The notes under the pieces were generated by a model. The model was not told where the DNA came from, did no database searches, and saw only the letters and a list, made by a program, of their open reading frames with translations. 64,000 nucleotides of DNA from Holothuria scabra (Eukaryota > Echinodermata > Holothuroidea > Aspidochirotida > Holothuriidae): NCBI GenBank assembly GCA_037179385.1, contig CM074187.1, positions 62,001-126,000 of the forward strand. Direction: 5' to 3'. Positions 22,591 to 35,859 of this stretch are shown here, in pieces. The number at the start of each line of letters is the position of its first letter. The first letter of the stretch is position 1. A program made the translations under genes and the position numbers.

Positions 22591-25339
22591 TTAGTTTAGA
22601 ACCACATTTATGTTTGATTCAATACAGTGACATACATTCTAAGCATTTTGGTGAAAGTTTTAATTATTTCCCATGTTCAATTCTAGAGATATTAGGAAGT
22701 TAAGACATTTTTATAACAAAAAGTGAGCTTGAAGAAAGCAGGCAAAATGCTTTAGAATCACACTGACAGTCATTGTTATGTTTTGTTTCATTTTGTCTGA
22801 TTGCTTTGACCTTGGGTTGATTTTGGATGATTTCTTGTTTCATATGTGCTTTTCATAATTTTGACTAGAATACATAGTATCAAGTCATCAGCATTTTGTT
22901 GTACACAATTGTTGGTTAACTTTAAAGAAAATAATTCTGCATTTTATGTCAATATGAAATCATGACATGAGACCTGCTTCCTTACATCAAGTTCACTTTT
23001 TGTAAAAAATATGTTAATTTCAATTGCTAATAACTCTAGATGAAAGGGAGATAGACTGGGAATTTTAAAACAGGATTTGTTCTTTTTTGACACACCAAAC
23101 ATTTATTTGGTCCTGGATTATTCAATCACAGTGAACCATCACTTGGCTCCTTGGATATGTCTGGTCTTTTCTCAGTAAGTGCATGTATGCATGAGATTTC
23201 AAACTTTTAGCTTGTATATTCTATAGAGGCATTTGAACATGTATTATTTCCATACAAAGTGCAATATTCTAGAACAGATTGATGCTTATAGAAGTATGTA
23301 TATATAAATTCATTAAGTAGGTGCTTTGATAATGTATGGCAGTCTTTCAAGATATTATGCAACACACCATTCTTACAGTTTGTAGAAGTAATACAACTTT
23401 CATGAAAACATGACATCAAATGTGTGTAAGTTGTTTTTATTCATATCATTTTTTCTTTGATGTTTAGGACATAGTAGCTTTACTACATTTTTTCTCCTGA
23501 AAAGGCTGTATTACTAGCTGAAAAAAGACTCGGTATAATAACCACAGTTTACTCAGCATGGCCTGAAAAAGTTGGGAAGCTGTTGGTTCTTCCCACAGAG
23601 AGTAACAGTAGGGGAAAAACCCATTAGCCAGAGTTTAGAAAAGTCCAACCATAACTAATCCTCCGAGCAAATAAGCTGTGCAGCTCAACTTCCTGGCTAA
23701 CATGAACCTTGTCTTGACTGAGAGCTTGTGTTTTTAAAGGGGTAATTGTCATGTACGACACTGCAAAGAGTTGTAGTGGGCCAAAATATGAGAGCATTCC
23801 CAACAGTTTTGAGAAGGAAACCACAAAGCAAACAAATCAACTTGATTGACATTGGCAGGAATAGGCTTATAGTAGGTAATGGGCTAGACCAATCATGTAG
23901 GTGTTTGGAGGAAAGTTTGATAACTGGTGGAAATTTGCCTTTTTGTACATGAAAATGGAGAAGAGATTGAGAAAATTTTACTACACTTCCCTGGAAATGC
24001 ACATTCTTCCAGCCCTGCTACTCGGTTATAGTAAATTGGAACAAAATATTTATATTTAGCAAAATGAATCTCAAAAGAAGCTACACTTCTTTGCATTTTG
24101 AATGAGGCTGGAAACTATTCTGCTGGACTAGAAACTATTCTGCTGGATGGAATCATAGAAATCTGGCTAGCAAGATAAGTCTATTCACTCTATCATATTT
24201 AAAAATGAACGAGGCAATTTTAAACAGCACAACAATAAATGGCCTAGTTAATTATTCATGCAGAGTCAAGAGACTAGCCTACTATAGTGACAAGACAGCC
24301 ACTTAAAAGCCAGTACATTGCAGTTAATTGGATCACCTACTCCCAGGCCGCTGCCACAACTCCCTAAAATTACAATCACACATTTGGGTTGTATGCTTAT
24401 GTATATATATATATATGATTGTATCGGATTTTATTAGACCCCTTCATCAGCTGATTTCATAGTGGATAAGAGTATATTTACACCGGCAGATTGTTTGCTA
24501 TAATGTCTGAGAGTTACATTTACAACATCAATTAACAACAGTGAAATACAGCTTTCTAGAAGCGAAATGTAGAACACTGTCAGGACAGGAAGACAAAAAT
24601 CATTTCAAGTGAGTATGATGTAGGAAAGTAGTGCTCTTCAATGATGAAAATACCTTTAAAAAAACTTGAAAACAAAAAATATTCAAAAAACAGGACCATA
24701 TAGGCCATAACTTCTATAATAATCCAGGAAGAAATTTTTTTTTTTTGGTTTTGGCAAGTTGTAGAATACTGCCAATTACAGAAAATGCATACACACTTAT
24801 GAAGCTCTTTTCTTCATTCCTTTTTACCTCCGACAATGAACAGTGTGTTAAGGTACAATCTTCTACTCTTCTGATAAAACTGAGTATGAAAAAAGTGAAG
24901 GTAGAAAGTCATATCGCAAGTGCCCGGTGAATCATGTGCTATCATGTGCTCAATTTCCTGAGATGACAATATAATATTGGCAAGTAGCTAGGGGGGTACA
25001 ACTTATTACTTGCTTAGTATTTACAGATCAAGGTTTGTTTTCATAAGAAGGTAATTGCAAAACTTAATGTAAATTTCATTTGAATATAAGTAAATGGCAA
25101 AACTCTTCAACGTTAAGAAAATCCATTATTGGTGATTAAAATGCCATATGCACAGTGTGTGTATGTCTAAATTACTGCAATAGTAATTGGCAAGTGTTTC
25201 ACATAATAACAATGCATGTGTGGTCTTTAGCTAACTCACAAATGAGTAAGATTATAAAATTGCATTCTAAACGGTTCATGCAAGTATTTCAGATACTGGA
25301 AACTATAGATTCCTAAATGCTTTTGTTTGTTCACCAGAA
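22591..25339. other. Region between the two convergent genes
   Basis: Holds the 3' side of GAMT and intergenic sequence. A short TA microsatellite lies at about 24402-24416. Two copies of a short unit (GGAAACTATTCTGCTGGA and relatives) lie near 24109-24148. No exon or other repeat is supported. Confidence 0.4.
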
Positions 25340-25480
25340 TCACTCTTTTATGATTGTAGTTGCAATCATTCTTGAGAAAGAATAATATTTGCAGGAATCA
25401 GGAGGGATGACAGACAGGACCTCCGTAGAAATATTTGCATCTTTAAAGCCAGCCTGAGTGAGATGAGGAATCTGTGTCTC
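25340..25480 (-). CDS. GAMT: GAMT exon 4 (terminal)
   Basis: Acceptor ttaacag on the - strand, 46 codons and TGA. It encodes ETQIPHLTQAGFKDANISTE, then VLSVIPPDSCKYYSFSRMIA and a TTIIKE end. This corresponds to the mammalian C-terminus, which starts EETQVPALLEAGF and has DCRYYAFPQM. The exon begins on a codon boundary, matching the exon 3 donor. Confidence 0.93.
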   Translation of the reverse strand, partial: ETQIPHLTQAGFKDANISTEVLSVIPPDSCKYYSFSRMIATTIIKE

Positions 25481-28400
25481 CTGTTAAGAGAAAACATTAA
25501 GAAGCACATACTATGCAACGAAGAAAACCATTTTGAATGAAATAGGATAGTTCTTTCTCTAGCAGGATCTCAGGTCAACGGTTTCTGTAAACCAGCATTG
25601 TGCAATTCTCATAACATTTTATTCATGTCACATAAATATCCTGTTCTTCTATTCAGTGGCAGTACCACAATGTCAAAATTGGGGGTGGGGAGAGCAAGCA
25701 GTTGCAATGGAAAATGTTGGAAAGGGATTTGCAAAATGCAAGATCCTGCAGGCTGGTCATCTGACCTAACTCCTAACTGTACTTACTTAGGGGGGGCAAC
25801 AGTGGGGATAAGGAGATTAGCTGAGGAACAAATGCTCCCTTGTGTCCTTTGACTCCTACCAGAAGCAATAAGAATCTTCTATAAATATGTGTGACTTGAC
25901 TACAACATACATGATTAAGTTAATGTGCTTCCAATGTGGAGATATGTTTACAAATGTTTCAGAGATTGACCTCTAGTGACCTTTGACCTCTACCAAAAAG
26001 GAAGAACGTTTCCCATACTGCATTTTTGCATTTTTTTCAGGAATTCAATACAATAAATAGTAAACGCTAACTGTTTTGAATTTTTAAAAAATTAAGGCAT
26101 GACATAATAAAAGTACAATATTATTAATTAGAAACAGAACAAACTAATATTGAAGGTTAGTGTCATATGCACCAGTCAGAATTTAGAAATGTCTACAATT
26201 GCAATTACAACTGCCATGCAACTTAAAGGTGAAATGCAATCACCCCAATTTTGATATGTGTGTATTCTGACATGTTTCATGATTGGCTCTGGTCTTAAAT
26301 TAAGGTGGCTGTGTCCCCTTAATTTATGCTTAAATTCTTTCATTCCTTCCAAAAGCAAATCAGTGTATCAATTTCCAGCTGCTCATTTTCAGTTCATATC
26401 ACTTAACTTCAATAAAGGGACCTGCTACTGTAATATATGGTAATAAATTACAGAGAATGCAGGGTATGAAATACTGTAGTGTGACAGAGTTTGTTAGCAA
26501 TCAATAATGAGCAACTGCCCAAACTTGACTAGCAATATACATTCTTAATTCAAATGAATTTGTACTGTAGGTAATGAAGGTAAGTTTCAGTGCATGGTTT
26601 CTTAAGGCAGTCACATGTAAACGTGTAATATGTACAGTACAACAGTGTGTTTGCTTGGTGTGTTGCACTTTCAGCAGTACACACGATGCATGCACATAGT
26701 ATAGCCCTACATAAATATCTCTTACAAAATATTTTATTCCTTAGTTTGCAGATCTGTCTTTTAGCATGTTTGATTCAAAATTTTGGAATGCCCTTTTGGG
26801 AAATATTAGGCAGTTATTTCACATTAATTCATTAAAAGACAATCTGAATGCTTATCTCTCTAAGATGTACAAGCATTACTTACACTTGTATTGTAATGCA
26901 CTGAAATTTTAGTGTATGGGTACTTAGGATAGTTACATTTAAACATGTAGGCCTATTACCTATACTCAACAGTGTGCTTGCTTTTCAAGTTTTATAGTTT
27001 CATACAGCAGTAAAAAAAGCATGCACATACTATATCCCTACCTAAATATCTCTTGCAAACATTTTGTTCCTGTTTGCGGATCATTCTTTTTCACTTCTTT
27101 GTTCAAAATTTTGAAATGCCCTTTAGGTAGATATTAGGTGGTTGTTCCCCATTAACTCATTTAAAGATGCTTTGAAAACTTATCTTTCTAGGAAATCTTT
27201 ATCTTGATTTTTTGTACTCTGTGAAGCCCTAAGAAGTATGTTTCCCAATAATGCATTCTAAATGAAGTTTGCTGCCTCAGCCTTTAGCTAGATGGGAACT
27301 AACACCACACCAACAAGGATAAGTGGTGACTTGTGTCAGTTTATGAAAGGTAAATTTTAAATTTATAGCATTCAAGTTCAATTTCACTTTCAAATGAGGT
27401 TCAAATCCATGTTACGATCTCTCCTTTAAATAGTCGCCTCTTATGACAGGCGGGAATGCAGGCCTTAAAGTTTTAGATTTTCCAGGTGTGTTACACATCA
27501 ATCTCCTAAGGATATTAAGGAGTCACGTAGGTGTGCTGTTTTTGTCCATCTTTTATACAGTTTTCTTAGTACTAAATGTTCATCCAGGTGTGAAAAAAAT
27601 CACACTTCTCACAGTGATATGAGATGAGTGATAGTGTGCAATTGCACTAATATGCCTCAAAATTCAAGGCCTGTGAATGTTGTAGGCATATTCTATAACT
27701 CCTAGCCCTCAGTAGACCTCACATCCAGAAGTGCTCAGTACCAGTTTCTACAGAATTGAGCAGCTGTACATGTAATATTTATTACCAGATTCTTCTAACT
27801 GGCTGTTGTACTGTAGGAATCTCATTTTCCTGCAGTATTTTGTCTCTTGAATCATATGTTTTTTCCAACACATGTTTGTTTAATGTTCAGAAGAGGTTTA
27901 TTTAGACAACAAGCCAGTACTAAAACCCAGGATGGAAGATAAAGAAATGTGTAATGTTAATAGGCCACATAGATAATTGTTATATATAGAATGGTTGACT
28001 GCAGGGTGAGATGCCAATGGAATTGAAAATTTAACACATACCTGACTTAGACAATAGAAAGGATAAATACTTTAAAAGAATTTATGTGTGAAACTGCTTT
28101 TAGCAAATTTATACAATTTTGAGTTTATCAGCTAGTTCCATTTTCACCCAGGTAATAGGTACAAGGAATAACCTTCAAATAATCTTTCAGACTTGTAACC
28201 CATCTCATTATGCCATACAAAATGATCAAATTGCAACACAAATAAAACATGAAACTGATTTTTTCCACCAAAACCCATAAAATCTGACAACTGCTACACA
28301 ATTTCTGAACACTAAATTATTCACCAGGTATACTCACCTGAAATTAATGTGAGAAGTGTGATTTTTTGTACACTTAGAATAGAAACTGGGGTAAATTCTT

Positions 28401-28543
28401 TTCAGTTTAATAAAATGGCACACCTGCCACTTGAGGAGTACATGCCTGGAGAATCTAACATTAAAGGTCTGAAGATATATTTTGAAATTAAAGCAAATCA
28501 ATCAATGAGGTATTTTCTTTTTACCAAAAAGTTGTATACTCAC
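25481..28543 (-). other. GAMT: GAMT intron 3
   Basis: Contains two tandem LINE 3' ends (26600-27290), described separately. The rest is AT-rich without recognised features. Confidence 0.7.
26600..27290 (+). mobile_element. Two tandem, decayed non-LTR retrotransposon 3' ends
   Basis: Two similar units of about 350 bp follow each other (about 26600-26940 and 26941-27290), sharing CAACAGTGTG-TTGCTT, GCATGCACATA, CCCTAC-TAAATATCTCTT and AAAATTTTG-AATGCCCTTT. Translation of the first gives KFWNALLGNIRQL and SLKDNLNAYLSK, resembling the C-terminal R-x-WN-x-LP ... FK-x-x-LK-x-YL pattern that follows the reverse transcriptase of Jockey/CR1-type elements. Both copies are decayed. Confidence 0.6.
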
Positions 28544-28722
28544 TTGAAACATGGCTTCAATATCATCATACTTTGTTTTGAGCAGCTCACCCCAGGATGT
28601 CAGGTTGCAGTATGAGAGGACACCACCAGGTTTAAGAAGTCTGAAGGCATGTTGAGCAATGAAGTTGAACTGATGGGTGTGCCAAGTGTCATCAGATAAT
28701 GGATAAGTGTCATATAGAATCC
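28544..28722 (-). CDS. GAMT: GAMT exon 3
   Basis: Acceptor attgacag and donor GTGAGT on the - strand. Two bases complete a Gly codon, then 59 codons. Encodes [20 protein letters not shown], then [20 protein letters not shown] and [19 protein letters not shown], nearly identical to the mammalian enzyme. Carries the Asp and Tyr of the guanidinoacetate pocket. Confidence 0.96.
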
Positions 28723-28849
28723 CTGTCAATACGAACACCAGAATCACAATTTAATATTTGCATTACTGACCCTTGGTTAGTGGTTCCCAAGAGGGGTGCC
28801 TGGCTGGCAAATTTGCTGGAAAATTTGTCTGGGATGCCAACATAAGATA

Positions 28850-31325
28850 AAACAAGAGGGCAATCCACGGAGGTGGGCGACGCGCAAACCTTTTCTGCGT
28901 ACTGGCCTGTGGCCAATCCTAGCCCGTGGCCAGGAAATTGTCACACACTTTTTTTTTTTTTTTTTTTGGCGATGATTCAGAACGGCCAAGTTGTAAGGGC
29001 ACTAATATGTAAGATAGGTAGGCCCTATGCCTAACCTAATGTTAGTCACCCACGGTTCATATCTTGGGTTATAACTCAAGCCTATAAATGGCATAGGTTT
29101 AGCCCCAGACCTAGCCTACATACTGTTAACCAGCTTGAGATTTCAAGTCTAGCCCTAGGTTTGACTTTAACTTTCATAATACTAGGCCTAACAGTTACAG
29201 CAACTTTGGAGTGAAAACAACTGTCTGCATAGACCATATGAGAACACTCTAGATATAAAGGCCATCAAAGTGAAGTGCGAACAGGAACTTAAAAATCTCA
29301 CTGCAGCCTACAAGCTAGTGAAAAAAGAATTTGAGACTGTTACTATGAAGTACTAACCTAGGAGTCTAGCTTATTTATAGTAATTGATGAAAGATAGGCT
29401 AGTTACAAAACCTTAAAGTGGAGATGACACGGCCAAAGTAAGTTCCTCGGTAACTGTTCTTTGGGTACACCTTGACATAAAGTGAATGATTTCCCTACTA
29501 AATTATGTCCATAAATACCAAAATAGGACGTTTTGATTTCCCAATTACAGGCCAGGCTCAGACCATTTGAAATTCGAAAGCGTAAAAATTTATTGGAACA
29601 CGTCTCAAAATGGTGACGTCACTGGAGGCACGATTAGCAACACTGTACCAGAGAGCTCACAATCATCGAATCATGTGCATGGTAACACGTGTTAGCGCAT
29701 ACATAATTGCAAACACCGGTGCTCCAATAGCAGTGAGCGTGGCCACTGACTACATTGTGAATTGTGCATTGTGCGGTGACTGCTTAGTATTTGCAATAAC
29801 ATCTTCATCAAACAGTTCATACAGCAAAGACATGCATGTAGTGGGGACGCGCTTGTTTTGGTCTTCCATACATATTCATAGCTGTTCTTTATAGTGACCG
29901 AACCGCGTCTTTCTTGCACAAAAACAGAACTATTTTTACCCGCGCGCATATACAAGCGAACACATTAGCCAATGATTTGCTCCGAATTCCCACCATGATC
30001 CACACCTTTCGCTCTGTATGTTGGACTCTGTATTGTGATGCAATCGTTTTCATGAGGTTGCTAAGATAAGATAACTTTAAGGAACGTTACATTAGTTCCA
30101 CATCTAGATGCGCGCCGTAGGGCAGGGTTTGTGCCGCCAATTGCGTCATAAAAGTCAGGTGATCTGTTGCGGCATTTTTCGAAATTGGATTTTGAACGCA
30201 GTTTTCCTTCGAATATCATTTATGCCGAATTGTACAGGTTTTTAAATGGGGTGTGAGATGATATTTGTAAAATACTGTATCTAATCTTGCAATACACAAA
30301 AGTTTTTGCGGCCGTGTCATGCCCACTTTAACCTTTGACAATCTGTAACGTGAACTATGGCCTTGGTTGCCATGACAACCACACATATCGGTACAACTTA
30401 CAGTATCGTGCCTATATAGGCTATTACACTTAAACTTTCAGATTTGTGGGATGCGTCCGTTAAGAGTTAAAGTGAATACAAAAAAAAAGTATTTGACCCC
30501 CTGTCACGTGACCTTTGACCTTGGTTGCCATGGGAACTACATATTTTGGTAGAACTAGTCTACCCTATTATACTTGCGAAGTTTCATGTAAAATGAACGT
30601 TTTCTTTTGAAGTTTTAGTACAAAATAGGAAAAAAAGTGTTTTTCTGCAAAATGTGACCTCTGACCTCTGACCTTTTCTTCCGAGGGTCTGCAAGACACA
30701 AGTTCCCACCCTGGGGTACCCACCTACCAATTTTGAAAAGAATCGGTCCAGCCCACTAGGAGGAGTTTGAGGGACAAAAACGTTTTACCAACAAATTATC
30801 ACTTGAAAATTTTTTGTTCCACTCTACCACTTGACCTTTGACCTCTGTTGCTATGGCAACCACATATTTGGGTAGGTCTAGATGCAATTATCATACGTGT
30901 GAAGTTTCGTGTCAGGAGAACATTTCGTTTTGGAAATATAGCAGAAAAAGTGATTTCACTAAATTTGACTTTTGACCTGTAACCTTCGACCGTCACTTCC
31001 AGTTATGTATTAAAATGCAATTGTTCCACCTGAGGTACCATCCTACCAAGTTTGAAGAAAATCGGCCCAGCCGTTTACAAGATATTAGGAAAACAAAATT
31101 GGACACACACACACACAAACACATGCACAAACCCACCAACACACACACACGGACAGGTTTTGACCCCCCCTCTCAGCCCTGGACCTTCAGTCACCCCTGG
31201 GTATCTCACCATGGGTAAGACCTCGAGACTAGTAACCTGGGAAAATTTACCGTTACCATGGTAACCATTGATAACCACATGATAACCACTACAATATCTC
31301 ATCCTCCTCACGGGGCGATGAGATA
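28850..31325 (+). repeat. Long interspersed repeat, copy A (unclassified)
   Basis: Starts near ACAAGAGGGCAATCCACGGA and ends in a hairpin TATCTCATC ... GATGAGATAATAA near 31297-31325. It matches copy B (35860-36890 plus 42980-44875) over most of its length, including the identical join TTCCTCGGTAACTGTTCTTT followed by GGGTACACCTTGACATAAAG at about 29442-29482. The 3' part carries repeated TGACCTTTGACC-like words and a CA microsatellite at 31107-31153. No reverse transcriptase or transposase is visible. It could be a LINE-derived 3' end or a Helitron-like element; the evidence does not decide. Confidence 0.7.
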
Positions 31326-33590
31326 ATAATTAAGTAAATGCCACAGAGGAGATCTGAAGAAAAATGACAAAAACAGTTGTAACTGCATGCCTCTTTACTC
31401 AGTAAGAATACATTTGAAGGACCATTTCCTGCCATCTAGGGAGTGTATTAGGCTAGCATTTAAAGTTGTTGAACACTTTGCCAACTGATGGTAGTGATCC
31501 ACTTGATTGTGGTCATCACAAAATGCAGTGACCATCCATGCAGGTATGTAATGTGCCTGGAAGGCAGTTGTCAAGATATGATGACCTCATGTGCACTGTA
31601 TGGCCCCACTTGCTTTCCTCAACATCCAGCCCAATTAATATAAAAATTAAACCGTTCCCTTTTAAGTTGGTAATTGAAGAATGAATTTTAGCCTGACATA
31701 AAGTGTAGATGTATTCTGACAGTTTTGAAAGTGACAAACCTACACTGTAAAAATGAAATGTTTCCTGGTTCTTACCTTAAGATATCACATTTACATACAC
31801 ACACCCAGGCCCATACAATATTGAAACACATCTGTGACAGCAAAGGTTTCTTTTTCATTAAGTGTGACAATAGTGTTTGGATGTAGTGACTTCATGATAT
31901 ATGTTATGGTTGCTTAAACTTCAAATTTACTCAGGTTTCTTTGGCACAAGTCTAATTCAAACTTTCTCAGGTCTCTTTTGCACTAGTGCACAATAAACCA
32001 ATAATCTACACACAAAACAAAGAAACAGTTTAGGGCATAGTCATTTACCAAACTGTAGTTATTGTCGAGCCACAAATGTAACTTTATGCATGTAGCTGAA
32101 AAAAGAGCATGAAACATTTCAATGTGCAGAACATTGTCATGAGTGTGTGAAGATTGATGTTTTTGAGTTGGCTGTATTTAAATAATTGGTTCATCTTCAC
32201 TGGATGACCATGCAATCTCACAAATCTGTGCTTCGAAGCTATTTGACCTGTGCCCCACATTCTGATCCTACATTTCTATTTCTGCTAAAAAATTTCTATG
32301 TAACTTTTTGACCAGCCCTCTTTTCTACACAAAATATGGTAATGTCTATGTTAGGGCTATGATCATGTAGCAATTAATTGCTAAATGCATGACACATCCT
32401 CTCCAAAGGGCACTGAGTTTGCACTTTCCGCTTCTCTTCACAAAACTGTGTAATCAAGCATATGTTATCAGTTAGATGATCCTATTTAATTTAGCCCACA
32501 GTTCACTTGGCAATAAGTAAATGTCTATGCTGCATCAATTTGCCAAAGAACAGCCCTTTGTCTTGGTGAGAACAACATCTGATAAGAGATGAGCTTGTGT
32601 GACAATAGGCAGATTTGATTAAAGCACCATTATCTAATACTGCAGTGTTTGACCCAGTATTGTTTACATCAAAAGACCGTCGGTGGGTGGTATATTTGCT
32701 AGAGAATTCCACATCGGGCTTAACACGTTATGGATAGCATGTACAATGAATATCTCGTGTAATGCCCCTTTCCATTAATCACAACTGGTTGTCATTTCCA
32801 AACCCAACCTCATAAGTCCTACCTTCAAGCTAGCCTATTATTACTGCTTCTGTTTTCTGCAACACTAAAGCCCAGTTCACAAAGCAATATTGGATCAGAT
32901 TACTGTCCTTTTTTATGAGGTTTAGTTTAAAACTCCTTTATCCATTATCGGACAAAAACCAAAAATTTGCCATCCTGTGAATATGTATGATCGGTATGAG
33001 AGGACCATGGAAATGAAATATAAACTATTTCTTTCATGACTTTACATTGACAACTAGCTTTTATCAGACTACTCTTATCGATAAAGTTGTCTGCTGTGAC
33101 TCAGCTCACATCCGCAGACAGCTCATATATTCACACAGGTTGGCAATTTTTTCTTCTTTACGACCAAAGATGAGGAGATGTTAATTAAAACTCACAAAAG
33201 TCAGAGCGAAACCTGATCCGATATTGCTTTAATGTGACCTGGCCTTAATAATGATGGGCAACCCAAATAAACTGTTTGGTTAAAAATTAAGTCACTTGTG
33301 TTAAACCAGTGTCAAAGCTGCATACTGTATCTGAGTGAGAAGTCACGAGAGCTCTTGAGATATTAGCTCAGAGGCAGGTACTATAGGAGAGCAAGTCTCA
33401 ATAATCCTTGGAGCAGGCTCTATGGAAAATGCCATTTATCCTTCCATAATGAAAATTTTTTCAGATTAAACATTTATGCTTTCACAATATGATCATAGCT
33501 CTAGACTATGTTTGCATGATTTCAATCAATTGTAGAAACTAATTGAAAAAAAATCTTTTTCACATTGAAAGCCATGTTTTGCTTCCCTAG
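31326..33590. other. GAMT intron 2, no recognised feature
   Basis: About 2.3 kb of unremarkable AT-rich sequence with a short CA run near 31790-31805. No coding or repeat call is supported. Confidence 0.4.
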
Positions 33591-33596
33591 AGTTTC

Positions 33597-33780
33597 GCGT
33601 GCTTGGTGTAACGGTAGAACATCTGCCTGTCACGCGGAAGGCCCTGGTTCGGATTCCCAGGTCGAGTCATACCAAAGACTCTAAAAATGGAATCTTCTAC
33701 CATTGTGTGTGATGCTCCACATAAAAAATGGAGTAGGGAAAACAAGCCAGTGAGCCAGTACTGGAAACCAGAATGCAAAA
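33597..33780 (+). mobile_element. tRNA-derived SINE, best copy of the family
   Basis: The 5' head is tRNA-like, with a clear A box (TGGTGTAACGGTAGAACA, about 33604) and B box (GGTTCGGATTCCC, 33646). The SINE body follows: GTCATACCAAAGACTCTAAA and ATGGAGTAGGGAAAACAAGC. Other pieces of the family lie at 13895 (-), 19205 (+), 22466 (-) and 35547 (+). A functional tRNA gene is not supported because the acceptor stem does not close around it. Confidence 0.88.
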
Positions 33781-33837
33781 ATGCATTGAGATTTCGATGA
33801 TACAGATATGCTCTTTTTGATAAAATGCTACATTTCT

Positions 33838-35415
33838 TGTAACAACTGGTGACTCAAAGTGACCTTTGACTCCACCTATAAGCAACTGGTTTTTCTTTTA
33901 ACCAAAACATTCCTATATTCAAAGAGCCAAATGTCGTACTGTGCCTTAAGATATTCTGCAAACAAGGTTTTCAGAGTTTGATACCAGGTGATACCAGATG
34001 ACCATGCATTAATCTCAACCATGTAAAAAACAACTGGTACAGTACTTTCAACTCACCATAACACATCCACATACTAATTAGGAAATCCATCCCGGTTTCC
34101 TACCTTGAGATACCCCATTTTGACAAGTTTTTCAAAGTTTGATCAATCATGACCCCAGATGTCCTTTCACCTCCACAAAAAAAACCTTATACAGACCATC
34201 TTCTCACCATAATTCATTCACATACTAATTATGAAATTCATCCACGTTTCATACCTTGAGCTATAACAAAAAAAACTTTTCTGAGTTTGACGCCCAAGAC
34301 CCCAAATGACCTTTGAACTCTAACAAAATCAGTAGGGTTCCTCCTTACATCATAATGCATCAACATATCAAGTTTGAAATCAATCCAAGCTTCCTATCTT
34401 GAGATATTGTGTTAAAAAGGTTTTCAGGATTTGTCCCCTTCTGACCCCAAACGACCTTTGACCGCCACCAAAATAAATAGCATTCTTCTTTACATCATAA
34501 TGCATCAACATATCAAGTTTGAAATTAATCAAAGTTCCCTACCTTGAGATAAAGTGTAAACAAGGATTTCAGGGTTTGACCCCATGTGACCCCAAATGAC
34601 CTTTGACCTCCACCAAAATTAATTGGGTTTCTTCCTCACATCATAATGCATCAACATATCAAGTTTGAAATCAATCCAAGTTTTGTACCATGAGATATCG
34701 TGTAAACAAGGATTTCGGGGTTTGACCCCAAGTGACCCCAAATGACCTTTGACCTCCACCAAATTCAACAGAATTCTTCCTTACATCATAACGCATCAAC
34801 ATATCAAGTTTGAAATTAATGCAAGTTTTCTACCATAAGATATCGTGTAAACAAGGATTTCGTGGTTTGACCCCACTTGACCCCAAATGACCTTTGACCT
34901 CCACCAAATTCAATAGGGTTCTTCCTTACATCATAACGCATCAACATATCAAGTTTGAAATAAATCCAAGTTTTCTACCATGAGATATCGTGTAAACAAG
35001 GATTTCGGGGTTTGACCCCAAATGACCTTTGACCTCCACCAAATTCGATAGGGTTCTTCCTTACATCATAACGCATCAACATATCAAGTTTGAAATTAAT
35101 GCAAGTTTTCTGCCATGAAATATCGTGTAAACAAGGATTTCGGGGTTTGACTCCACGTAACCCCAAACGACCTTTGACCTCCACCAAATTCAATAGGGTT
35201 CTTCCTTACATCATAACGCATCAACATATCAAGTTTGAAATTAATCCAAGTTTCCTATCTTGAGATATTGTGTAAACAAGGATTTTGGTTTTTGACCCCC
35301 TGGGACCCCGATGACCTTTGACCTCAACCAAAATAAATAGGGTTCTTCCTCTCAGTATGGGGTATCTGTGTACCAAGTTTGAGAACTGTCAGATCTTCCC
35401 TTCTCAAGATATCGT
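33838..35415 (-). repeat. 145-bp satellite array with TGACCTTTGACCT in every unit
   Basis: The word CTTTGACC or a close variant recurs at about 34164, 34311, 34456, 34601, 34747, 34892, 35027, 35172 and 35316: spacing 144-147 bp with one 135-bp unit. Later units are highly alike (CATCAACATATCAAGTTTGA, CGTGTAAACAAGGATTTCGG). Exact TGACCTTTGACCT occurs in five units and near matches in the rest. This is the reverse complement of the family at 15475-16200. Earlier units (33838-34300) are more diverged. Confidence 0.92.
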
Positions 35416-35427
35416 GTAAACAAGCAA

Positions 35428-35505
35428 AGTGTCACAAACACACACAAACACACACACACCCATACACACACACGCACATACACACATACATACACACACA
35501 CGCCA
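35428..35505. repeat. CA/ACAC microsatellite
   Basis: ACACAC-rich simple repeat with CATA interruptions at the end of the 145-bp array. Confidence 0.9.
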
Positions 35506-35546
35506 TCATGAATGCAGAGGTTTCTCTTTTCATCGAAACCAAAAAG

Positions 35547-35612
35547 GCAGTGGCCGGTTCGACTTGAACCAGTAGGTTGGAAACTGAGCCGTAAACCTCC
35601 ATATCTAACCGA
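35547..35612 (+). mobile_element. SINE 3' end fragment
   Basis: GGCAGTGGCCGGTTCGACTT, followed by GAACCAGTAGGTTGGAAACT, matches the tail of the SINE at 19205-19460. No tRNA head is attached. Confidence 0.6.
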
Positions 35613-35859
35613 CCATAGAGTTCACTCTCACAGCTGAAGCTCAGAATGCCTGTTATTTTTGGGTCACAGCCCACATGTTGGTATACCTCAGATCTTCATA
35701 CTCTAACTTACAGTGAAAGCCATTTTGGCTGGGTTCTGTGACTTTCAAACTGTTTACCTAAATGGCAATGACAATTTTTTGCCACAGATTCAAAAAGCAA
35801 TCTGTGGCAAAGGCTAAAGTTTGGCTAAAAATATGAAAAACCCTTTTGCAAAAAAAGAC

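Noticed and set aside
31107..31153. Threonine-histidine repeat proteins from frames over CA microsatellites (also 35428-35505 and 44607-44668)
   Set aside because: They are translations of simple repeats.
28850..31325. Helitron assignment for the hairpin-ended repeat
   Set aside because: No TC start, no CTRR after the hairpin and no A-T insertion site could be shown.
33597..33670. Functional tRNA gene
   Set aside because: A and B boxes are present but the acceptor stem does not close and the segment continues into the SINE body shared by other copies.
33838..35415. CRISPR array
   Set aside because: The repeat units are contiguous and similar along their full length, without short repeats separated by unique spacers; the context is eukaryotic.
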